Shown: positions 58,927 to 64,000 of the stretch, in pieces
Position numbering within the stretch: the first letter of the stretch is position 1
Layout: each line of letters opens with the position of its first letter
Assembly (NCBI GenBank): GCA_014237465.1
Contig: JABZFM010000029.1
Span: 42,194-106,193, forward strand
DNA: 64,000 bases
Direction of reading: 5' to 3'
From: Desulfobacteraceae bacterium
GTDB lineage: Bacteria; Desulfobacterota; Desulfobacteria; Desulfobacterales; Desulfosalsimonadaceae
Program-made: the position numbers and the translations under genes
Notes under the pieces: generated by a model
The model's database searches: none
The model's input: only the letters and a program-made list of their open reading frames with translations
What the model was told of the DNA's origin: nothing

Positions 58927-59733
58927 TTATTTGACGGCATGACGGATTGCAATTTTTTCAAACATATGCACAAACCCGGCCGTCAGTGTATAAATGGAAT
59001 CTATGTGGAGATTATCTTCGGCAGTTGCATCAAAAAAAAGATGGAAACTCGATTCCATCCCCTCTTCCGGCTTCCAGTAGCATATCAGCATGGGAACAAG
59101 CGGCAGCGGGTAGAGGACAATGGATATATCCGAATCAAACAGGTTGTCCACCTGTTTCCCGTCAAAAATATCCAGCAGATCCGCAAAAAAATCCGTGTAT
59201 TCATCCGCAACCCGCTTTAAAGGATCTTCACACCGGCGTTGAAAAAGCGGATTTCTGACCATTCCGTTTGAAAGTTCCCGAAACGGTACCCACTTTCCGG
59301 AAACAGGGGTTTCGCCGCCTTCTAAAATATAATTGAGCACAGGGATGGCAAGCCAGGGGTTGATATGAATGTCGGAAAAAAGACGGCCATTTGAATCCAC
59401 GCTGAAATTCCTACCAAAGATTCTGATTGTCAGTTTATCGTTTGAAAAGCGCCCCCCAACCCTATCCGCAGTTGCGGTGAGATCAATATTGGGGATCTTG
59501 CCTTTCAGTTGCGCCACCGCATCTGCCATATCCTCTTCTATGGATTGTGCCCTTTTTGTTTTCCCCGAATATTTTTCAATGGTCTCCCGGTCCAGATGCG
59601 GACATTCGCCGATCTGCCGTTTGCCCTTAAATACCGCGGCCGCAAAAGCCAGGCATGTCTTTTCATTGCACTCCCGGCAATTTGATTTATCGAGCAACTT
59701 GAAGATTTCCATGGTATTTTTTAATTCAGCCAT
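58927..59733 (-). CDS. 4Fe-4S domain protein with DUF3786
   Basis: From the ATG at 59733 the protein has 268 residues. The N-terminal CRECNEKTCLAFAAAVFKGK...CPHL is the four-Cys Fe-S domain (PF04060 type) also found in corrinoid-iron-sulfur and related redox proteins. The rest matches DUF3786 (GKWVPFREL, PLVPMLICYWKPEEG, FFDATAEDNLHIDS). Such proteins are common in Desulfobacterota and are linked to corrinoid or CO metabolism by association only. The ATG is 12 bases from its GGAG; a TTG start 9 bases earlier is possible. Confidence 0.8.
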   Translation of the reverse strand: MAELKNTMEIFKLLDKSNCRECNEKTCLAFAAAVFKGKRQIGECPHLDRETIEKYSGKTKRAQSIEEDMADAVAQLKGKIPNIDLTATADRVGGRFSNDKLTIRIFGRNFSVDSNGRLFSDIHINPWLAIPVLNYILEGGETPVSGKWVPFRELSNGMVRNPLFQRRCEDPLKRVADEYTDFFADLLDIFDGKQVDNLFDSDISIVLYPLPLVPMLICYWKPEEGMESSFHLFFDATAEDNLHIDSIYTLTAGFVHMFEKIAIRHAVK

Positions 59734-60003
59734 ATAATGCAACCACTCCTTTTGAAATACAAATCATAACAATATGGTATAGAAGCTTACCAAAAATTGA
59801 TAGAATTAAAACCATAAAAAGATTGATAGTTATATCCGGGTTAATTTTTCGATTCCCGTTTCTCAGATGAAAATTTTTAATTGAACTATCAATTCCAGTC
59901 TTGAATATATCCATTTTACCGTGTATGAAAACTCCAGTACAGATGATTTCCTGCCATGATGATTTGCTGGCAGCACCTTGATTGATAAAGGTTTACAATT
60001 TCA

Positions 60004-61308
60004 ATGTATTCGGTTAAACGTATCTGTTACCAGCTGATTGTTCCCGTTGTCCTGATCCTCGTTTCACTGATGATCGTATGGAAATGGCCCCAAATCCAGG
60101 CGCAGTTCAAAAACTCCAAAGAATTAAAAGCATTTCTGGTTCTTCTGCCGGTGCTTCCTTATGTAATTTTTTCCATCGGCGTGCTGATGGGATGGCGCTA
60201 CAACAATATGGGCCTGGTCATGGGGTCGGTTGTGCTTGTCCTGTCCTATTTGATAACCCTGCGCTTCAGTCCCGGCCAATGGTCCAATACATATTATGAA
60301 GCCTATATCTTTCTTCTTCCGCTGAATATGGTCATGTGTTCTTTGCTCATCAGGCGGTATATCTTTACCCCCAAGAGTTTCTTAAGCCTTTTTTTACTTT
60401 TATTTCAAACTCTTGTAATAACCATTCTATGCGGCCGGATTGATTTTTCATCATCTGCCGTTGTGTCAAAATTTGACAGCCTCATTCCTTTTGCATCGAT
60501 CCGCTTAGATGATTTTTCAAATGGATTTAAGGCATTTCTCAAAATGGAACACTTGGTTATTTTTAAACAGATACCAACGCCTGCCATCATTTCGTTTTTA
60601 CTCTCCCTAACCTATCTATCCGTCCGGTTTTTAAAAAACAGGGACATACTGCTTGCCGGATATATCGGCAGCCTTGCGGCAGTTTTTCTATCAGCTGCCG
60701 CCAACCGTCCGGAACCGGCTTCCGTTGTGTTTCACATAACCGCGGGGCTGATTCTGATTATCACCAACATTGAAGCCTCATTTTTCATGGCCTATAATGA
60801 TGAACTCACCGGGCTGCCCGACCGACGAAGCCTGAATGAAAGCATGGTGAACCTGGGTAAAAAGTATGCTATTGCCATGATGGATATTGATCATTTTAAA
60901 AAATTTAATGATACATACGGCCACAAAACCGGTGATGACGTACTCAAAGTCGTCGCCACCCGGCTAAAGGAAATCTCCGGGCAGGCAAAAGTGTTCCGTT
61001 ATGGCGGTGAAGAGTTTACCGCGGTTTTCCAGGGGAAATCAGTTAAAGAAAGCATACCCCATCTTGAAAATTTCAGAAAAACGCTTGAAACCAGCCAGTT
61101 TGTCATCCGCAGGCGCACACGAAAACAAAATACGCCGGTAAAGCGGGGGCCGGGGCCGGCTGCCAGACAAAAACAGGTGCGGATAACCATCAGCATCGGG
61201 GTATCAGAACCGGGCAAACATCACCCGACCCCTGAAAAAGTAATCAAAGCAGCGGACAAAGCATTATACAAAGCCAAAAAAACCGGACGCAACCGGGTCT
61301 GCTGCTAA
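60004..61308 (+). CDS. Membrane-anchored diguanylate cyclase (GGDEF)
   Basis: The 434-residue protein has about eight N-terminal transmembrane helices (residues 10-265) and a C-terminal GGDEF domain (DELTGLPDRRSLNE, MDIDHFKKFNDTYGH, RYGGEEF, ITISIGVS, ADKALYKAKKTGRN). GGEEF is an active signature, so it should make cyclic di-GMP. The RxxD inhibitory site that normally precedes GGDEF is absent (SGQA in its place), so product inhibition is probably lost. An insertion rich in Arg/Lys/Pro lies within the domain after RRRTRKQNTP. Confidence 0.88.
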   Translation: MYSVKRICYQLIVPVVLILVSLMIVWKWPQIQAQFKNSKELKAFLVLLPVLPYVIFSIGVLMGWRYNNMGLVMGSVVLVLSYLITLRFSPGQWSNTYYEAYIFLLPLNMVMCSLLIRRYIFTPKSFLSLFLLLFQTLVITILCGRIDFSSSAVVSKFDSLIPFASIRLDDFSNGFKAFLKMEHLVIFKQIPTPAIISFLLSLTYLSVRFLKNRDILLAGYIGSLAAVFLSAAANRPEPASVVFHITAGLILIITNIEASFFMAYNDELTGLPDRRSLNESMVNLGKKYAIAMMDIDHFKKFNDTYGHKTGDDVLKVVATRLKEISGQAKVFRYGGEEFTAVFQGKSVKESIPHLENFRKTLETSQFVIRRRTRKQNTPVKRGPGPAARQKQVRITISIGVSEPGKHHPTPEKVIKAADKALYKAKKTGRNRVCC

Positions 61309-61379
61309 TTCAAAATTTTGCACATTGTCAAACGGGTACAAAGTCAATTTTAGATGGACAGAAAAAAGAGGGAAAACAG

Positions 61380-62432
61380 ATGAATGTTTTATTATTTTCA
61401 ATGGTATATCTGGTCCCGATCAGCGTGTATCTGGGCTACTGGCTGGGTGGCATGTATACCTTTACAACACCCTTTTTAGTTTTTGGAGTTGGACCGGTCC
61501 TGGATTCTATTATCGGAAAATATACGCGCAACCCATCTGAAGAAGCAGAAAAAAAACTTGAAGCAGACAATCGGTATAAATTGCTGACCATCTTTTGCGC
61601 GCCGATTCAGCTTGCGGTTATTTTCTGGGGAGCTTACGTGGTCAGCTATGGTGATTTGTCGGCCCTGGAAATGATTGGTTTTATTCTTTCAATCGGCATA
61701 TCATCCGATATTCTAGGGCTTAGCGCGGCCCATGAACTGGCCCATCAAATAAATGGAAAATTCGAGCCGATGCTTTCTAAAATCTTGTACTGTACAGTAT
61801 TGTACATTCATTTCGGACTGGAACATGTCGTGGGGCATCACAAGCGGGTGGCCACCCCTGAAGACCCGGCAACCGGACGTCTGGGGGAATCATTTTATGC
61901 GTTTCTACCGCGATCGGTTTTTGGCGGGTTTAACAGTGCCTGGGAGTTTGAAGCCGGCCGAATGAAAAACCAAAACAAGCCGGTTTGGAGCATGAGCAAT
62001 CCAATAGCCGTCGCACTCCTGGCCCAGGCTGCCTTCATGGTTCTCATTGCCGTGGTATTCGGTGGAATGGGTATTTTTTATCTTTTTGCACAAAGTTTTA
62101 TCGCGATTACTTTAGTTGAAAACGCCAACTACGTGGTGCATTACGGGCTGCTGCGCAAAGAGATCGCACCGGGAGAATATGAACCGGTCCGCCCCTGGCA
62201 TTCCTGGAATTCCAGCAACTGGATGTCCAACCATTTTCTGTTTAACATACAGCGCCACTCCGACCATCATTACAAACCCGGCCGCCGCTATCAATTACTG
62301 CGTCATTATGATGAAGTCCCCCAACTGCCGACCGGATATGCCGGAATGATTGTGCTGGCGCTCATCCCTCCGTTGTGGCGCAAAATCATGGATCCTCGGG
62401 TTCTGGAATTCAGGCAGAGACAAAAGGATTAA
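61380..62432 (+). CDS. alkB: Alkane 1-monooxygenase (AlkB family)
   Basis: The 350-residue integral membrane protein has all His motifs of AlkB di-iron hydroxylases: AAHELAHQ (His118, 122), EHVVGHHKRVATPEDPATG (from Glu148) and QRHSDHHYKPGRRYQLLRH, with NYVVHYG between. Membrane helices surround them as expected. The enzyme hydroxylates terminal alkyl carbons using O2, rubredoxin and its reductase. None of these redox partners is nearby. In a genome otherwise marked by oxygen-sensitive AORs it is unexpected; acquisition by transfer or micro-oxic use are both possible. Confidence 0.9.
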   Translation: MNVLLFSMVYLVPISVYLGYWLGGMYTFTTPFLVFGVGPVLDSIIGKYTRNPSEEAEKKLEADNRYKLLTIFCAPIQLAVIFWGAYVVSYGDLSALEMIGFILSIGISSDILGLSAAHELAHQINGKFEPMLSKILYCTVLYIHFGLEHVVGHHKRVATPEDPATGRLGESFYAFLPRSVFGGFNSAWEFEAGRMKNQNKPVWSMSNPIAVALLAQAAFMVLIAVVFGGMGIFYLFAQSFIAITLVENANYVVHYGLLRKEIAPGEYEPVRPWHSWNSSNWMSNHFLFNIQRHSDHHYKPGRRYQLLRHYDEVPQLPTGYAGMIVLALIPPLWRKIMDPRVLEFRQRQKD

Positions 62433-62488
62433 TATAAACGGGTGTTGAAAGGGCTTGAGATGTGTGTCACCGCCGTAAAATTTGACAT

Positions 62489-62543
62489 ACGATAATATTT
62501 ACAGCAAGACCGTTCTGTCTTTTATGCCTAATAATATTATCGT
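62489..62543. repeat. 11-bp inverted repeat
   Basis: Arms ACGATAATATT (62489-62499) and AATATTATCGT (62533-62543) are perfect complements. They lie in the 518-base gap after alkB, which also holds two near-palindromes TGGAAATATTTTCCA and TGGAAAAATTTTCCA around 62730-62780. No gene is seen in 62433-62790. Confidence 0.5.
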
Positions 62544-62790
62544 AAAACGTCACGAACTTGATCCATTAAACGAATGTCCGGTAAACGATAGTCCGGATTC
62601 GGTTTAAATTTTAGCTTGATTTCCATACCTTCGTTCTATTATACAATTAAAGAGAAAATTTAATGATATAAAATAGTTAAAAAATTCAAGCGAAATATTT
62701 GCCGGAGTTGAATGTAATATCCGGATACGTGGAAATATTTTCCAGATATATAGACCAATATCATGGAAAAATTTTCCACTTATCAACACT

Positions 62791-62912
62791 GATAAGCTGA
62801 CCGCTCGCTGCGCTCACTCTCGCTTCGCTCATCAGCTTATCGCGGCGGTTGCGCTTCGCTCCAATGTCCTTGATGGCTCCGCGCTTCGCGCTCCGCCTAT
62901 CAAGGGCATTGG
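62791..62912. repeat. Two adjacent inverted repeats
   Basis: GATAAGCTGA (62791-62800) pairs with TCAGCTTATC (62832-62841). CCAATGTCCTTGAT (62861-62874) pairs with ATCAAGGGCATTGG (62899-62912) with one mismatch. GC-rich CGCTTCGCGCT sequence fills the loops. The layout resembles folded recombination sites superficially but lacks recognisable integron core sites. Confidence 0.55.
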
Positions 62913-62950
62913 AGCCGACTGCGAGTCTCAATATCCAATGTTATGAGGAC

Positions 62951-63850
62951 ATGAAACAAAAGTATTCAGAAGTCTATCGGGATATATCTTCTAAGGCGGT
63001 TATGAATAAGGCTGCACAATTATGGGCATTCTTAAAAAGAATCCAAGAGGACGATTTTGTTGTTTTGCCGCTCAAAACCAGGTCGTTAATAGCTATTGGT
63101 AAAGTTGTCGGAAATTATCAATATCAGGATGGAAGACACACAAGAAAAGTACAGTGGATAAAAGATGGCATACCAAGAAGTGTTTTTGGTCAAGATCTTC
63201 TGTATTCGTTCGGTGCCTTCATGACGGTGTGTCAAATAAAGAGAAATAATGCTGAGGAGCGAGTAAAGGCTATTTTGGATGGGAAACCTGACCCGCATTT
63301 AAGCGGCAAGAAGGTTAAGCCTGCAATCAACAAAATACAAGATGAAATCGACAGTGCCGAAGAAAGCTTAGTCGACCTTGAAGAACAAGCATTTGACCAA
63401 ATACGGCGACTTATCGGCGCAAAGTTCAGAGGGCACAATCTAACACGCCTTATCGAAGCAATATTGAATACACATGGATATCAAACTTACCGAGCACCAG
63501 AAGGGCCAGATGGTGGCGTTGATATTCTAGCAGGATATGGTCCCATGGGCTTTGATAAACCGAGAATATGTGTTCAAGTAAAATCTGGGGGCGTTCAAAA
63601 TGATTCTGTAGTAAGGGAACTGGAAGGGGTCATGAGTAGAGTGGGCGCAGACCAGGGGTTATTTGTTTCATGGGAGGGTTTCAATAAAACTGCCATCGGC
63701 AATGTGCGAGACGGCTTTTTCAAAGTTCGCCTATGGGATGATAAAAAATTAATTTGCAATCTGCTGTCGTGTTACGAGAAGTTGCCTGATGAAATTCAGG
63801 CGGAATTACCAATGAAACGAATCTGGGTAGTTGTACCTGAAGATGAGTGA
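62951..63850 (+). CDS. Mrr-like restriction endonuclease
   Basis: From the ATG at 62951 the protein has 299 residues. The C-terminal half is the Mrr catalytic domain: an N-terminal helix LTRLIEAILNTHGYQT, GPDGGVDILAGYG (catalytic Asp) and ICVQVKSGG (Gln-x-Lys). The N-terminal part (FLKRIQEDDFVVLPLKTRSLIAIGKV) is the associated substrate-recognition or PIN-like region of such stand-alone nucleases. It probably cuts modified foreign DNA (type IV). No methyltransferase is adjacent. An upstream ATG at 62849 lies within the inverted repeats and is less likely. Confidence 0.8.
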   Translation: MKQKYSEVYRDISSKAVMNKAAQLWAFLKRIQEDDFVVLPLKTRSLIAIGKVVGNYQYQDGRHTRKVQWIKDGIPRSVFGQDLLYSFGAFMTVCQIKRNNAEERVKAILDGKPDPHLSGKKVKPAINKIQDEIDSAEESLVDLEEQAFDQIRRLIGAKFRGHNLTRLIEAILNTHGYQTYRAPEGPDGGVDILAGYGPMGFDKPRICVQVKSGGVQNDSVVRELEGVMSRVGADQGLFVSWEGFNKTAIGNVRDGFFKVRLWDDKKLICNLLSCYEKLPDEIQAELPMKRIWVVVPEDE

Positions 63851-63857
63851 AAATCGC

Positions 63858-64000
63858 TATAGGGATAGGGACGCCCATCACTGAGCGCCCCTCCCACACC
63901 ACCTGGCATACGGATCGCGTACCTCGGCGGTTCGGCTGATCAGGAAATTAACTTCCGGGCAGGAACAATCCTCGGGAAAAGAAATATTGTTTTGGCAGGG
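63858..64000 (-). mobile_element. Probable group II intron, 3' end (domains V-VI), truncated by window
   Basis: Read on the minus strand, GAACCGCCGAGGTACG...GGTGGTGTGGGAGG (about 63933-63891) has the sequence and folding of bacterial group II intron domain V. It is followed by a GC-rich stem GGGGCGCTCA/TGGGCGTCCC (about 63891-63868) with a nearby A, as expected of domain VI. The reverse-transcriptase gene would lie upstream on this strand, beyond 64000. The 3' splice site would be near 63860, shortly after the Mrr-like gene. Confidence 0.6.

Noticed and set aside
62791..62950. Folded GC-rich repeats reminiscent of an integron attC site before the Mrr-like gene
   Set aside because: No GTTRRRY/RYYYAAC core pair, no integrase and no cassette array are seen.

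Overview
The window reads as a chromosomal segment of an anaerobic, probably sulfate-reducing bacterium of the Desulfobacterota (Desulfobacterales-like). This rests on two tungsten-type aldehyde:ferredoxin oxidoreductases, several ferredoxin-like proteins, rifampicin-phosphotransferase-like dikinases, thiolase/DUF35 modules and abundant long palindromic intergenic repeats. It is a judgement from gene content; no rRNA or tRNA gene was found to anchor it.

Layout. (1) 1-3282, minus strand: a porin, a PhnD-like periplasmic binding protein and a HAMP-domain membrane sensor cut by the window edge. (2) 3852-21735, plus strand: an 18-kb acyl-CoA catabolic operon or set of operons with three acyl-CoA dehydrogenases, two AMP-forming acyl-CoA synthetases, a TetR regulator, a PHP-domain protein, a crotonase, and two paralogous copies of a module made of two thiolase-like proteins, an SCP2-DUF35 protein and a second DUF35 protein. 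In copy 1 the SCP2-DUF35 part is joined to an acyl-CoA synthetase and broken by a 116-bp imperfect tandem duplication, and the second DUF35 protein carries a MaoC hydratase domain. (3) 22102-26809: HipBA and HigBA toxin-antitoxin pairs around a PIF1-like helicase. (4) 26962-49710, minus strand: about 16 genes including two large dikinase-like proteins, four CrtC/AttH-type lipocalin-fold proteins, an acetoacetate-decarboxylase-like protein, an AOR, an extended SDR resembling acyl-CoA reductases, two phytoene-desaturase-like flavoproteins, a crotonase-fold isomerase, two Fe-S proteins and a MerR regulator. (5) 50011-57258, plus strand: a PAS/sigma-54 activator, a strong -24/-12 promoter, a cholesterol-oxidase-like GMC oxidoreductase, an exported haloalkane-dehalogenase-like hydrolase and a second AOR. 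(6) 57323-64000: a membrane protein, a TetR regulator, an Fe-S/DUF3786 protein, a diguanylate cyclase, a canonical AlkB alkane hydroxylase, an Mrr-like nuclease and the 3' end of a probable group II intron.

How the genes may work together (inference). Region 2 would activate a carboxylic acid to its CoA ester, desaturate, hydrate and cleave it through thiolase or retro-aldolase chemistry. Its DUF35/MaoC/thiolase-like content resembles the ChsH2-Ltp2 hydratase-aldolase of steroid side-chain degradation and the BbsAB thiolase of toluene degradation. Regions 4 and 5 share enzyme classes that act on hydrophobic isoprenoid, sterol or long-chain lipid substrates and are likely co-regulated by MerR and sigma-54 proteins. 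No characterised pathway known to me combines paired rifampicin-phosphotransferase-like dikinases, several CrtC-like proteins, CrtI-like flavoproteins, membrane-associating AORs and a ChoD-like oxidase. This is the best candidate here for an undescribed system. Its substrate cannot be named from the sequence.
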